A stretch of DNA of 50,218 nt from contig CALUPA010000011.1 in assembly GCA_944322395.1 (NCBI GenBank), positions 1 through 50,218 on the forward strand, given 5' to 3'. The translations under genes were made by a program, and so were the position numbers. The stretch comes from an uncultured Phocaeicola sp. (GTDB taxonomy: Bacteria; Bacteroidota; Bacteroidia; Bacteroidales; Bacteroidaceae). Positions 25,681 to 35,274 of the stretch are shown here, one piece after another. The notes beneath the pieces are model-generated. The model had not been told where the DNA came from and ran no database searches. It saw nothing but the letters and a program-made list of their open reading frames with translations. Numbering within the stretch: position 1 is the first letter of the stretch; each line of letters starts with the position of its first letter.

Positions 25681-27207
25681 TTAGTAATCGTTTCTGCTTC
25701 TTCTTATCTTCAGTTCCGCCTGCATCTTTTCGTTATATTCCTTGCTGATAGGATAAAAGAACAGCGCTATCACTCCCACTAAGAAACAAGCCGCAGGGAT
25801 GATGCTGGACGACATCACGATGCCGTTGACAGCTGATTCAGACTGAGCAGCTCCAGCGCCGGACACATATCCGAATCCCGACAGAAGAAATCCCAAAATA
25901 GCACCACCAATGCCCAGTCCAGCTTTGAGTGCAAATACCACACCGGCAAATACGAATCCCGTAGCACGACGATAGTTGACATATTCTGAATGGTCCGCCA
26001 CATCGGCTATCATGGCCCACAGCAGAGGAACAGTAGGTGCATAAGCCAAACTCTTCAGGAAGTTGAGCGCAAACATCAGTCCGATATTATCTCTGGCAGG
26101 GATATAGAACATAGCAGTAAACACAGCAGTAAGAGCAAGACACACGATGAACGTGCGTTTCTTACCATATTTGGCAGCAAGATATTCAGAAAGTAAAATC
26201 ACTCCGAAGAACTGTACCAACGCCCCCAGCATATTGAAAACACCGAATCCTACCTCATAAGCCTTGTCTGGCGAGCTTACTATCAGTCCAAAAGCATTCA
26301 GAATCGCATACCCCCACGAGTCAGAAGTACCGTCAGAAACCAATCCGATATTGTCAAGGAAAGCATACAAAGCCACAGGGTCTACATAATTCTCAAAATA
26401 ATAGTTCATCGCGCTACCCCACATGGCCAAGGTAATAAACACAAAAAGAGTGAGCACAAACATCGCCTTCCATGGCACACTGCTCAGCACGTCCTTAATG
26501 TCCTGACGCGTATCATTTTTCTGTCCAGCTGGAGGAGTAATACGTTCCTTAGTAGAAAAGAACACCACTAGTAAACACGCCAGACCAACGACAGCAAAGA
26601 GAGATATCGTACATAGCCATCCGTGTGCCTTGTCAGCTCCCTCAGAGAACTTGCTCACCAGAGGAAGAGTAAGTCCCTGTACCACAAACTGCGCTATAGT
26701 GGAGAACACGAAGCGCACCGAAGTGATGCTCGTACGTTCTTTTATATCTGCCGACATCACCCCGCCCAACGACGAATAAGGGGTGTTGTTGAACGAATAC
26801 ATCGTCATAAGCAAAGTGTACGAGATAGTGGCATACAGCGCTACCAACCCTTTATCCTCAATTCCAGGGTTATAGAACGCCAACACATAGAACACCATGA
26901 ACGGTAGCGCAGTCCATAGCACCCACGGACGGTATTTTCCCCATCGCGTATTTGTTCTGTCCGATATAATCCCCACAGTAGGGTCCACAAACGCATCTAC
27001 TATGCGCGCCACAAGCATCACCGTACCCGCTATGGCACCCTCCAGTCCGAACACGTCGGTATAAAACTTAGTCTGATAAATCATCATCATCTGGAAGACC
27101 AGGTTCGCCGAGCAGTCTCCCAGTCCATAGCCCACCTTCTCGGCCATGGACACTTTTTGGTTTAGAATATTCATTAGGGTTATTAGTTTATAGTTGTTAG
27201 ATTTCAT
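25681..27207 (-). CDS. GPH-family (glycoside-pentoside-hexuronide) symporter
   Basis: This 508-residue inner membrane transporter has about 12 helices and belongs to the cation-coupled sugar symporter family of MelB, XylP and XynT. The N-terminal EKVGYGLGDCSANLVFQMMM block and the loop with DPTVGIISDRTNTRWGKYRPW are characteristic. The central loop and the motif AMIADVADHSEYVNYRRATG in the second half also fit. Within a xylanase operon its substrate is probably xylo-oligosaccharide. Its start overlaps the end of the esterase gene by 4 bases. An internal ATG (MAEKVGYG) 20 codons later is an alternative start, closer to the family norm. It corresponds to XynD in Prevotella bryantii. Confidence 0.9.
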   Translation of the reverse strand: MKSNNYKLITLMNILNQKVSMAEKVGYGLGDCSANLVFQMMMIYQTKFYTDVFGLEGAIAGTVMLVARIVDAFVDPTVGIISDRTNTRWGKYRPWVLWTALPFMVFYVLAFYNPGIEDKGLVALYATISYTLLMTMYSFNNTPYSSLGGVMSADIKERTSITSVRFVFSTIAQFVVQGLTLPLVSKFSEGADKAHGWLCTISLFAVVGLACLLVVFFSTKERITPPAGQKNDTRQDIKDVLSSVPWKAMFVLTLFVFITLAMWGSAMNYYFENYVDPVALYAFLDNIGLVSDGTSDSWGYAILNAFGLIVSSPDKAYEVGFGVFNMLGALVQFFGVILLSEYLAAKYGKKRTFIVCLALTAVFTAMFYIPARDNIGLMFALNFLKSLAYAPTVPLLWAMIADVADHSEYVNYRRATGFVFAGVVFALKAGLGIGGAILGFLLSGFGYVSGAGAAQSESAVNGIVMSSSIIPAACFLVGVIALFFYPISKEYNEKMQAELKIRRSRNDY

Positions 27208-28832
27208 TTATTAGATTTCGCATCCTTCTCCATCACAGCTCTGACCAGCCTTTCCGCCGCCGTCTTCTTATCCAGCGGATGAATGTCGTTCCACTCGCCC
27301 GTATCGCTGTTCTTTATAAGAGTAGCGTTACCATCTCTTTCCGCCGCCATAGCTTGTTGTTTTCTCATCTCAGCCCAAGCCCTTCTTCCTGGATCGTCCG
27401 GAGCCAGAAAATCAGCCAGTTCTATGATATAGAAATGTAAGTCGTCGCCAAAAGTCTTTCGCCAGTCCTTCATCATCGCACAAAGCAATTCCGAATACTC
27501 GCCCCATCTGCCCACATTCGACTCGCCCTGATACCACGCCACAGCCTTGAACTCATAGCCTGCCAGCGGACTTATCATCCCGTTGAACAACCCTGTAGGC
27601 ATATTCTGAAAGGAAGTAGACGATGGAGACGACGGCATCTGCGCCCCCGCACGATATTTCCACTCCCCCTCGAGCGACACTTCCTCGCCGCTGCCGATAA
27701 TCTTATATGGTTTCTCTCTTACGAACGATGGCATGCCACCATAGCTCACCAGACGAACAGTCACCTGATTTCTTCCCTCGCGAAGCAATCCCGCAGGAAT
27801 CCTATATATACGCGGAGGATACTGATAGCCGGTTGTTCCCACCAGGCGGCCGTTCACATACACCGAGTCAGCATCCACCATACATCCCAGGCGCAAAACT
27901 GCCTCACATTCAGCCATAGCACCAGACACGGTGAAATCCTTCCTGAGCCAGTGTGACCCAGCAGCAGGACGTCCACGACGGATAGCCCACGAGCTCGAAA
28001 ACATGTCCACCCGTTGCCAACTACTGTCGTCCAACTCCGGCGCATACCATGCCACCGATGCATGCATCCCCGGATCTGCCGCATAAAGCTGCCTGCTCCA
28101 GGCTGTCTGACGCATACGTTCCATGCGCGATATCTCGTCCGTGAGTTCCTTATCCTCGTACACAGACTTCAGATTGATATATTCCGGAAAATCCTTCAGC
28201 GCATCCTCGCTCATCCATGCCTCCACCGGAGTACCTCCCCAGCTGGCATTCACAATGCCCACAGCCACCCCCGTGCGTTCCTGCATCAGCCTGCCAAAGA
28301 AATAACACAATGCCGAGAACCCCATTACGTTCCTTTCCGTCATAGGTTTCCACGACTCCCGGCGTATGCTGTCTGCCGGATGGTCGAAACGCCATGCATA
28401 AGGCACCTTGAGATACCTCACACGAGAGTTCTCATATCCATTCACCTCATCTGCAAATCTGTCCATCACCCTTGCCACCGTAAGCTCCATGTTGGACTGT
28501 CCAGAACAGAGGAACACATCGCCCACCATCACATCGCGCACAGCCAGCGCGTTAATTTTCATCACATATGGTCCGCCAGCTTTCATCGGTTCCAGCTCCA
28601 CCGCCCAGCGTCCGTCTACTCCGGCATGTGTCTCATACTTTCTGCCGGCAAGACTCAAATTAATCTTCTCTCCACTGTCAGCCCATCCGCTTATCTTCAG
28701 CCTACGTCCGCGTTGAAGCACCATCCCATCCGAAATAAGAGGCGACACCCTCACCTCTGCCATAGCATCTGTAATTATCGTCCATGCAGATAATAATGCT
28801 ATAATTACTGAATATAATCTATGTGTATTCAT
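27204..28832 (-). CDS. SGNH-type acetylesterase (sialate O-acetylesterase family, probable acetylxylan esterase)
   Basis: This 542-residue exported esterase has a signal peptide at about 1-25. The SGNH catalytic block I is LCSGQSNMELT (Ser near 116), block II includes NASWGGTPVEAW near 200, block III is AWYQGESNVGRW near 432, and the C-terminal Asp-His dyad is in NDIHPLD. A beta-rich insert, about 265-385, interrupts the hydrolase fold as in CE20-type acetylxylan esterases. Though the family is named for sialate esters, its place as first gene of a xylan operon argues for removing acetyl groups from xylan. It corresponds to XynE of Prevotella bryantii. Its promoter has TATCTTTG at 28851-28858 and the phased operator array. 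Confidence 0.86.
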   Translation of the reverse strand: MNTHRLYSVIIALLSAWTIITDAMAEVRVSPLISDGMVLQRGRRLKISGWADSGEKINLSLAGRKYETHAGVDGRWAVELEPMKAGGPYVMKINALAVRDVMVGDVFLCSGQSNMELTVARVMDRFADEVNGYENSRVRYLKVPYAWRFDHPADSIRRESWKPMTERNVMGFSALCYFFGRLMQERTGVAVGIVNASWGGTPVEAWMSEDALKDFPEYINLKSVYEDKELTDEISRMERMRQTAWSRQLYAADPGMHASVAWYAPELDDSSWQRVDMFSSSWAIRRGRPAAGSHWLRKDFTVSGAMAECEAVLRLGCMVDADSVYVNGRLVGTTGYQYPPRIYRIPAGLLREGRNQVTVRLVSYGGMPSFVREKPYKIIGSGEEVSLEGEWKYRAGAQMPSSPSSTSFQNMPTGLFNGMISPLAGYEFKAVAWYQGESNVGRWGEYSELLCAMMKDWRKTFGDDLHFYIIELADFLAPDDPGRRAWAEMRKQQAMAAERDGNATLIKNSDTGEWNDIHPLDKKTAAERLVRAVMEKDAKSNK

Positions 28833-28850
28833 GATATGTTTGATTTATGG

Positions 28851-28959
28851 CAAAGATAGGTAAAACTACACCTTATCATATCTCCGTATGATACAAAGGG
28901 TTTGTACGAGGTTACATACACAAGGCGCAATGTAACAAAAACTTTTCCGTATGTTACAT
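28851..28959 (-). promoter_or_regulatory. Promoter and phased operator array of the esterase-xylanase operon
   Basis: The -7 element TATCTTTG lies on the minus strand at 28851-28858, without a recognisable -33, which suggests dependence on an activator. Upstream, on the plus strand, hexamers ATACAA (28891), TTACAT (28912), TAACAA (28933) and TTACAT (28954) start exactly 21 bases apart. The first begins 32 bases beyond the -7, the same distance as at the GH43-GH8 promoter. The longer core TTCCGTATGTTACAT (28945-28959) differs by one base from the copy at 21072-21086. Confidence 0.6.
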
Positions 28960-28967
28960 TGCGCCTT
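28922..28967. repeat. 15-base inverted repeat between recG and the esterase operon
   Basis: Arms AAGGCGCAATGTAAC (28922-28936) and its exact complement (28953-28967) enclose 16 bases. It lies 16 bases after the recG stop, so it may help end recG transcription, but no U-tract follows the stem. It overlaps the two distal units of the operator array, so one element may serve both purposes. Confidence 0.5.
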
Positions 28968-28982
28968 AAAATGCCATATTTC

Positions 28983-31085
28983 CTATGATATAGCCGACCA
29001 ATCGACATTCCGTTTCCTGATTTCCGCCAGATGTCGCCACACCACCATATTCTCAGGTTTCGCTGCCTGCGGATCATCGTCGATGATACGTTCCGCTACC
29101 TCGCGTACATACTGCAGCAGCTGTCCGTCGCGTGCCAGATTAGCAATCTTGAGGTCGAAAGCCACCCCACTCTGCTGCGTTCCTTCGATATCTCCCGGAC
29201 CGCGCAGTTTCAAATCTGCCTCAGCTATTTCGAACCCGTCGTTCGTGTCCACCATTATCTGAATTCTTTTACGTGTTTCCTCCGAAAGTTTGTATCCGGT
29301 CATCAATATGCAGTATGACTGATCAGCCCCTCTGCCCACTCTTCCTCTAAGCTGATGCAACTGCGAAAGACCAAAACGTTCGGCATTCTCAATCACCATT
29401 ACCGAAGCATTGGGCACATTCACCCCAACCTCTATTACCGTAGTGGCAACCATAATCTGCGTCTCGCACTGCGCAAAACGCCGCATCTCCTCATCCTTCT
29501 CCACCGGTTTCATTTTCCCATGCACACGGCTGACCTTATATTCTGGAAACACCTCACACACCATAGCATATCCGTCCTCGAGGTTTTTGATATCCATCTT
29601 TTCGCTTTCCTGGATAAGCGGATACACGATATACGCCTGACGCCCCATACGCAACTGCCCGCGCACAAACTCATACATCGAAGCCCTCATACTGTCAAAA
29701 CGATGTACAGTCGTAACAGGTTTCCTTCCCGGAGGCAACTCATCTATAATAGATACATCCAAGTCTCCATAAAGCGTCATTGCAAGTGTACGCGGAATAG
29801 GAGTAGCCGTCATGACGAGTACATGAGGCAGAACCTTGTTCTTGGTCCACAGCCTCGCTCTCTGCTCCACTCCGAAACGATGCTGTTCGTCAATAATGAC
29901 AAGTCCAAGAGATGCAAACTCTACAGTATCTTCTATCACCGCATGTGTACCCACCAGGATATTAACACTACCCGCCATAAGATCCTTAAGTATCGTCTCG
30001 CGTTTCTTTCCCTTGACAGAACCGGTAAGGAGCTCCACCCTGACATTCATACCATCAAGGAAACGACACAAAGTCTCATAATGCTGCGACGCAAGAATTT
30101 CCGTAGGCGCCATCATACACGCCTGATATCCGTTGTCCAGAGCTATAAGCATGGCAAGCAGAGCCACCAAAGTTTTCCCACTTCCCACATCACCTTGAAG
30201 CAGGCGGTTCATCTGACGTCCGCTTCCCATGTCGCGACGCATCTCGCGCACCACACGCTTCTGCGCTCCAGTAAGACTGAAAGGCAGATATTCAGAATAA
30301 AACGTATTGAAATTTTCGCCCACCCTGCTGAAGACTATTCCACCAAAACGGTTCCTCCTCTCACGCGAATAGCGCAGGATATTAAGCTGTATATAGAACA
30401 GTTCCTCGAACTTGAGTCTGTATTGCGCCCGTCTCAGGACCTCAGGATTCTTCGGAAAGTGCACATTGTGCAATGCCTCCATTATTGGCATAAGCCCATG
30501 AGATGCAACAATCCCAGGACTGAGTGACTCTTCCTCTACATCATCACCTATCACGCTGAAAAGTGTAGCCATAAGCTTCTCTATCGCTCCCGATGAGATA
30601 TTCATGCGCTTCATCTTCTCCGTGGTATTATAATAAGGCCTGAGTCCCATAGCCGAAAGTGTCACACCATCGGCAGACTCTATATCAGGATGAGCAATGT
30701 TAACCCTGCCGCCAAAGACTGTAGGCTTCCCGAATACTATATACTCCTCCCTGCATTTATACTTCCCTGTGACAAACTTTATCCCTTGAAACCATACCAG
30801 ATCTGCCACTCCCGTACCATCCGAAAAGTGCGCCACCAGCCTGCGCTGCCTCCCCTCTCCCAAAGTCTCAAAACTCAGAATCTGTCCCTTGAGCTGGATG
30901 TACGGCATCGTGCCGTCTATCTCCGATATACTGTATATACGGCTACGATCTACATATTTATATGGGAAATGATATAACAAGTCCCTAAAGGAACGTATTC
31001 CCAGTTCCTTCTCCAGAATTTCCGCCCTGTGCGGTCCTACACCAGGGAGGAATTTTATGTCGCGCGATGATAAGGACACCTCCAT
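28983..31085 (-). CDS. recG: ATP-dependent DNA helicase RecG
   Basis: RecG reverses stalled replication forks and migrates branched DNA. The 700-residue length and layout are standard: an N-terminal wedge/OB domain (about 1-240), then a superfamily 2 helicase core with Walker A GDVGSGKT near 299-306, DEQH near 396-399, [11 protein letters not shown] near 422-432, and motif [11 protein letters not shown] near 594-602. It overlaps ispD by 31 bases (31055-31085), with recG read after it, and ends a DJ-1-ispD-recG operon. Confidence 0.97.
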   Translation of the reverse strand: MEVSLSSRDIKFLPGVGPHRAEILEKELGIRSFRDLLYHFPYKYVDRSRIYSISEIDGTMPYIQLKGQILSFETLGEGRQRRLVAHFSDGTGVADLVWFQGIKFVTGKYKCREEYIVFGKPTVFGGRVNIAHPDIESADGVTLSAMGLRPYYNTTEKMKRMNISSGAIEKLMATLFSVIGDDVEEESLSPGIVASHGLMPIMEALHNVHFPKNPEVLRRAQYRLKFEELFYIQLNILRYSRERRNRFGGIVFSRVGENFNTFYSEYLPFSLTGAQKRVVREMRRDMGSGRQMNRLLQGDVGSGKTLVALLAMLIALDNGYQACMMAPTEILASQHYETLCRFLDGMNVRVELLTGSVKGKKRETILKDLMAGSVNILVGTHAVIEDTVEFASLGLVIIDEQHRFGVEQRARLWTKNKVLPHVLVMTATPIPRTLAMTLYGDLDVSIIDELPPGRKPVTTVHRFDSMRASMYEFVRGQLRMGRQAYIVYPLIQESEKMDIKNLEDGYAMVCEVFPEYKVSRVHGKMKPVEKDEEMRRFAQCETQIMVATTVIEVGVNVPNASVMVIENAERFGLSQLHQLRGRVGRGADQSYCILMTGYKLSEETRKRIQIMVDTNDGFEIAEADLKLRGPGDIEGTQQSGVAFDLKIANLARDGQLLQYVREVAERIIDDDPQAAKPENMVVWRHLAEIRKRNVDWSAIS

Positions 31086-31744
31086 AACACTTCTGCCACA
31101 ACCATATCGAAAGGAGTGGTGATTTTTATATTCTCCCTGTTTCCTTCAGCCAGCTCCACACCAATACCCATAGCTTCTACCACCGATGCATCGTCGGTAA
31201 AACTCTCTTTATAGCCTGCGGCATACGCCTCCTTAAGCATACGCGAAGGAAACACCTGCGGAGTCTGAACCAGCCTGTACGAATCACGAGGCACAGTAAC
31301 ACTTGCTCCGTCCGGCTCAATCCTACGTATTGTTTCCACCACACCAGTCACAGGTACTACAGCCTTTCCACATCCAGCCATATCATAACAACGGCGGATT
31401 ACCTCATGCGAAACAAACGGACGCACACCGTCGTGAACTCCCACAACAGAATCATCATCGTCAACCAGCGCCAGGCCGTTCTTTACAGAATGAAACCTCG
31501 TCTCGCCTCCATCAGCAATACGGTGCGGCACACCGAATTTATACTCCTGACACAGGCTGCGCCAATACTCCTGATGATCGCGCGGAAGAACCAGAATGAT
31601 ATCCATCTCCTTCGAGAAAGAAAAAAAGTTCTCCAGCGTATGCATCAGTACAGGTTTACCAGCAAGAGGAATGAATTGCTTGGGCAAATCACCTCCCATA
31701 CGCAAACCCTTCCCTCCTGCTACTATAATGATATACTGCTTCAT
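31055..31744 (-). CDS. ispD: 2-C-methyl-D-erythritol 4-phosphate cytidylyltransferase
   Basis: IspD makes CDP-methylerythritol in the non-mevalonate isoprenoid pathway. The N-terminal CTP-binding motif is [17 protein letters not shown] (8-24), with VLMHTLENF and the later [11 protein letters not shown] block near 101-111. The C-terminal [13 protein letters not shown] motif is present. The 229-residue length is normal. It shares one base with the end of the DJ-1 gene before it and overlaps recG, so the three are translated from one mRNA. Confidence 0.96.
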   Translation of the reverse strand: MKQYIIIVAGGKGLRMGGDLPKQFIPLAGKPVLMHTLENFFSFSKEMDIILVLPRDHQEYWRSLCQEYKFGVPHRIADGGETRFHSVKNGLALVDDDDSVVGVHDGVRPFVSHEVIRRCYDMAGCGKAVVPVTGVVETIRRIEPDGASVTVPRDSYRLVQTPQVFPSRMLKEAYAAGYKESFTDDASVVEAMGIGVELAEGNRENIKITTPFDMVVAEVLWRCPYHRAT

Positions 31745-32301
31745 CAGATATAAAGCATACCTTTTCTTACCTCGTCTGCCTTCTCACGTCCTGCCAGTTT
31801 CTCAAGGATGGCAAATCCGAACTCGGCAGCTGCTGCAGGACCTTTACCAAGGACGAAGTTATCCACACATTCCACCATGTTGCCTGTATATTCAGCTCCA
31901 TCCAGATACTTGTCGAACCCCGGATAGCAAGTAGCCTTCTTTCCATTGAGCAAACCACGCTTACCGTACACCATAGGAGCAGCACAGATAGCAGCCATAG
32001 GCTTGCCGGCAGTAGCAAAATCCATAATCATCTTGTCCAAAGCTGCGCATGCATCAAGATTTGTGGCGCCAGGAAGACCACCGGGCAAGATAATCATCTG
32101 CACATCATCAGCAGATATTTCGCTCATAACAGCATCAGCCACAATCTGTACACCATGCGAACTTTTAACTATTTTCTCAGCAGAAACAGACACAGTAATA
32201 GCATCCAATCCACCACGACGTAAAATATCAAGAGGCAATAAAGCTTCAGATTCCTCGAACCCTTCAGCTAAAAAAATCATCGGTTTCATATCGTTATTCA
32301 A
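31744..32301 (-). CDS. DJ-1/PfpI family protein
   Basis: This 185-residue cytoplasmic protein has the DJ-1/ThiJ fold. The nucleophilic Cys sits at the elbow in [12 protein letters not shown] near residue 108, with the partner Glu in LAEGFEESE near 16. Members act as glyoxalase III-type hydratases, deglycases or chaperones; which applies here cannot be told. The start may be Met1 or Met5 ([10 protein letters not shown] at 32289); the shorter form better matches the family. It is first in the operon with ispD and recG. Confidence 0.88.
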   Translation of the reverse strand: MNNDMKPMIFLAEGFEESEALLPLDILRRGGLDAITVSVSAEKIVKSSHGVQIVADAVMSEISADDVQMIILPGGLPGATNLDACAALDKMIMDFATAGKPMAAICAAPMVYGKRGLLNGKKATCYPGFDKYLDGAEYTGNMVECVDNFVLGKGPAAAAEFGFAILEKLAGREKADEVRKGMLYI

Positions 32302-32418
32302 TTAAGAATTAAAAACTTGATTCAATTAAAAAATTAAATATATCATGATGCCGCCACTTTTCACTGGATTTGCCGACATTCAATTACTAATTTTCAATTG
32401 TTCATTATCAATCGTATA

Positions 32419-33261
32419 TTATCGTAATCTGAAATAATAAGTTATAGTACCACTCTGATTGTCAGGTCCGTCCACTGCATTGAAACGTGCTTTTTTCGCC
32501 GCATCCTCGGCAGCCTTTCTCAAAGCCGGATTTACAGTGTTAGTACGCTTGTTAATACTTGTACTGATAACCTGCCCTACAGGATTAACTACAATAGTAA
32601 CTACTACACGTCCTTCCTCCTGAACATTGTATACAGGTACCGGCAGACCACCCTGCCCCAGGCTACGTCCGTTCAGATCGAAAGTACCATATCCTCCCAT
32701 ACCTGCCATACCTCCGTTCTGGCTATTTCCATCCGTTTTACCTTGGACTCCCGAGCCCGATGCAGACGTACCCTTGCTACCCATCTGGGCTCCCTTTCCG
32801 AAAGCTCCAGCTATCTTGTTTGCAGCAGCCTGAGCAGCAGCTTTTTCCGCTTCAGCACGTTTTTCAGCCTCAGTTTTCTCCTTTACCGGTTCCGGCTTAA
32901 CTTCAGTATTCTTTTTAGGAGTTTCTTTTTTCGGAGATTCCGTATTCTTGTCGTTCTTCGGTTTTTCCTCCTTCATCTTCAATGAGGGCTCGTCCTGTTG
33001 TGTTATCATAGGTTGTTCCACCTCAGGTTGTGGTTCTGGCACAGTCTGGACCTCAGGTTGTGGCTGCGGCATCACGTCCACCTCTGTCATCTGATAAGGA
33101 TTGGCAATACCCTGAGCCAGTTCGGTATTTCCCATCATAACAGGCACACCTCCCTCCTCCTGCTTTTCCGGCACTGCCAGACTAAGCAAGAAAAGCAACA
33201 CCACGACCAGTACATGAACAGCCAGTGTTCCTATAATTCCTGTTATTCTGCTTCTTTTCAT
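32419..33261 (-). CDS. TonB family energy transducer
   Basis: This 280-residue inner-membrane protein passes energy from the ExbB-ExbD proton channel to outer-membrane TonB-dependent receptors. One N-terminal membrane anchor (about 7-29) is followed by a Pro/Gln/Glu/Lys-rich periplasmic spacer (about 60-150) with repeats of type PQPEV and KPEPV. A Gly/Ser-rich stretch (about 155-205) then leads to a C-terminal TonB-like domain with GRVVVTIVVNPVGQV and a final RLR. Its start overlaps the exbD stop by 4 bases. Confidence 0.88.
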   Translation of the reverse strand: MKRSRITGIIGTLAVHVLVVVLLFLLSLAVPEKQEEGGVPVMMGNTELAQGIANPYQMTEVDVMPQPQPEVQTVPEPQPEVEQPMITQQDEPSLKMKEEKPKNDKNTESPKKETPKKNTEVKPEPVKEKTEAEKRAEAEKAAAQAAANKIAGAFGKGAQMGSKGTSASGSGVQGKTDGNSQNGGMAGMGGYGTFDLNGRSLGQGGLPVPVYNVQEEGRVVVTIVVNPVGQVISTSINKRTNTVNPALRKAAEDAAKKARFNAVDGPDNQSGTITYYFRLR

Positions 33262-33674
33262 TTTTTATCCGGCCTTCTTGTGGCCAACACCATTTTAAAG
33301 TGATTTTCGTTTGCTACATTCAGTATACGCACTATCTCCCTGTACGGAACAGATTCGTCAGCATAGAGCGCCACATACATTTCAGGTTCCTTAGCAGCGC
33401 ATTCCTGCAAAAAAGCTGTAACCTCGTCTATAAACAGCGGCATTTCGTCTTCATTGCCGAAAGCCCCGTAATAATTTAAGTTCTTGTCTATGATTATTCT
33501 TGCCATAGGCTTTGCCGATGTTTGCTGCGATCCCTGAGGTAGCAACACCTTGATGGCATTTGGCGAAACCATGGTAGAAGTAATCATAAAGAATATAAGC
33601 AGCAGGAATATCAAGTCGGTCATTGACGACATACTGAATCCCGGTGATATCCTTTGTCTTCTCTTCAGCGCCAT
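33258..33674 (-). CDS. exbD: Biopolymer transport protein ExbD
   Basis: ExbD is the single-pass subunit of the ExbBD proton channel. A membrane helix at about 17-38 (MTDLIFLLLIFFMITSTMV) carries the proton-accepting Asp in SSMTDLIFL. The periplasmic domain with VALYADESVPYREIVRIL follows. The length, 138 residues, is typical. It sits 4 bases after exbB and overlaps tonB by 4 bases, so the three subunits are translationally coupled. Confidence 0.92.
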   Translation of the reverse strand: MALKRRQRISPGFSMSSMTDLIFLLLIFFMITSTMVSPNAIKVLLPQGSQQTSAKPMARIIIDKNLNYYGAFGNEDEMPLFIDEVTAFLQECAAKEPEMYVALYADESVPYREIVRILNVANENHFKMVLATRRPDKK

Positions 33675-33678
33675 GATA

Positions 33679-34398
33679 TTATTTCTCGTTAGGTTCGTTC
33701 AATAAATCCATAAAAGCCATTGTACGTGCCTCCATCTGGCTCACCACCTTGTCTATTCTGTACACAAGATGATTGTACGCAAACATAGTTATAATACCAA
33801 CTACCAGACCACCAACTGTGGTAATCATTGCCTCATAAATGCCGCTTGACAAAAGTGTGATATCAATATTATTACCTGCATTAGCCATATTCCAGAAAGC
33901 CTGTACCATACCGGTTACAGTTCCCAAGAAACCTAACATAGGAGCTCCGCTTGATATTGTAGCCATTATAGAAAGTCCGTTCTCAAGTTTTGCCACTTCT
34001 ATATTTCCAGTATTTTCGATAGCAGCCTGAACGTCTGCCACAGGATGTCCCATACGGGTGATCCCCTTTTCTATCATTCTTGCGGCCGGAGTATTTGCAA
34101 TACGGCAATAGTTGATTGCAGATTTTATTTCACCACTACGGATGTAGTCGCGTATTCTATCCATAAACAATGGATCCTCTTTTGCTGCACGGTTTATAGT
34201 AAAAGCACGCTCGAAGAAAATGTAGAATGCTATGACTGACATAAGTGCCAGTACAGCCATAATCCATCCTCCTTTTAAGGCCATATCCCAAAGATTCATT
34301 TGAGGTTCACTCTCCACTATCGGAGTCAGTACAGGATTTACTCCTGCCATCGTGTCGGCAGCCATTTGTGCAGCTGCCAAAAGAGTAAGTAATTGCAT
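33679..34398 (-). CDS. exbB: MotA/TolQ/ExbB proton channel family protein
   Basis: ExbB is the scaffold of the proton channel that drives TonB. The 239-residue protein has a hydrophobic N-terminal helix or signal segment, one transmembrane helix near 45-66, a cytoplasmic stretch, and two helices (about 145-170 and 185-210) that contain GAPMLGFLGTVTGMVQAFW and TTVGGLVVGIITM, the family hallmark. It follows pdxJ by 44 bases; the pdxJ-exbB-exbD-tonB order is conserved in Bacteroidales. Confidence 0.92.
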   Translation of the reverse strand: MQLLTLLAAAQMAADTMAGVNPVLTPIVESEPQMNLWDMALKGGWIMAVLALMSVIAFYIFFERAFTINRAAKEDPLFMDRIRDYIRSGEIKSAINYCRIANTPAARMIEKGITRMGHPVADVQAAIENTGNIEVAKLENGLSIMATISSGAPMLGFLGTVTGMVQAFWNMANAGNNIDITLLSSGIYEAMITTVGGLVVGIITMFAYNHLVYRIDKVVSQMEARTMAFMDLLNEPNEK

Positions 34399-34442
34399 GA
34401 TATTTTTAGTTGTTAGATGTTAGTTGTTGGTTATCTGTTGAT

Positions 34443-35156
34443 TCATTCCAAGCATTTTCTGTATTCTTCAATTGTTTTCTTTAGTCCTAGATACAGTGCA
34501 TCACATACCAATGCATGACCTATCGATACTTCATCAAGCCATGGAATATTACGATGGAAGAATTCAAGATTCTCCAGACTTAGGTCATGTCCGGCATTAA
34601 GCCCCATACCAAGTCTACGCACAACTTTTGCAGCCTCTACAAAGGGAGCTACAGCCTCGTCCGGATTCTTTTTATACCCGGAAGCATACGGTTCTGTATA
34701 AAGCTCCACCCTATCAGCTCCAGCACGCGCAGCATATTCTATCATTTCTATGTCAGTACCCACAAATATCGAGGTCCTTACACCTGCCTCTCCGAATCTG
34801 TCCATCAGGTCCGACAAAAATTCCAAATTACTTTTTGTATCCCATCCTGCATTTGAGGTTATCTGATCTGGAGCATCTGGAACTAATGTCACCTGATGAG
34901 GTTTCACCTTAAGCACCAGATCAATAAAATCAGGGGAAGGATAACCTTCTATATTAAACTCTGTTTTCAACAGCGGACGCAATGCATATACATCACTACG
35001 TCTGATATGGCGTTCATCTGGACGCGGATGAACAGTAATACCTTGGGCGCCGAAAGCCTCACAATCCAATGCAACCTTCTCTACATCAGGATTATTACCT
35101 CCACGTGCATTACGCAAAGTGGCTATTTTGTTTATATTTACGCTTAGTTTGGTCAT
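34443..35156 (-). CDS. pdxJ: Pyridoxine 5'-phosphate synthase
   Basis: PdxJ condenses 1-deoxyxylulose 5-phosphate with 3-amino-2-oxopropyl phosphate to form pyridoxine 5'-phosphate. The 237-residue protein is a TIM barrel with the N-terminal [16 protein letters not shown], the active-site [13 protein letters not shown] (38-50), and the late block [12 protein letters not shown] near 201-212. It is first in the operon with exbB, exbD and tonB, and its 5' end holds the promoter of divergent nadK. Confidence 0.96.
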   Translation of the reverse strand: MTKLSVNINKIATLRNARGGNNPDVEKVALDCEAFGAQGITVHPRPDERHIRRSDVYALRPLLKTEFNIEGYPSPDFIDLVLKVKPHQVTLVPDAPDQITSNAGWDTKSNLEFLSDLMDRFGEAGVRTSIFVGTDIEMIEYAARAGADRVELYTEPYASGYKKNPDEAVAPFVEAAKVVRRLGMGLNAGHDLSLENLEFFHRNIPWLDEVSIGHALVCDALYLGLKKTIEEYRKCLE

Positions 35157-35179
35157 AATGAATGATTTTTATATCTTTG
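35148..35179 (+). promoter_or_regulatory. Promoter of nadK
   Basis: TTTG (35148-35151), 20 bases, TATCTTTG (35172-35179) is a perfect match. The -33 lies inside the first codons of divergent pdxJ. Transcription from here starts about 90 bases before ATG 35275, ruling out upstream starts of nadK such as 35119. Confidence 0.7.
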
Positions 35180-35274
35180 CATATCAGAATGCAAAGTTAG
35201 TAGGTTTTATCATAAACCAACTAACATACAGGTTAAAAAAGATTGATAACAAGCTACACTTTATGCAAAAGGAG

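Noticed and set aside
28922-28967. Classical intrinsic terminator for recG
   Set aside because: The stem is perfect, but no U-tract follows and the arms overlap the operator array, so I list it only as an inverted repeat.
29355-30527. 390-codon open frame on the plus strand
   Set aside because: It is antisense to the well-conserved helicase gene recG, is rich in His/Arg/Ser without domain signs, and has no promoter.
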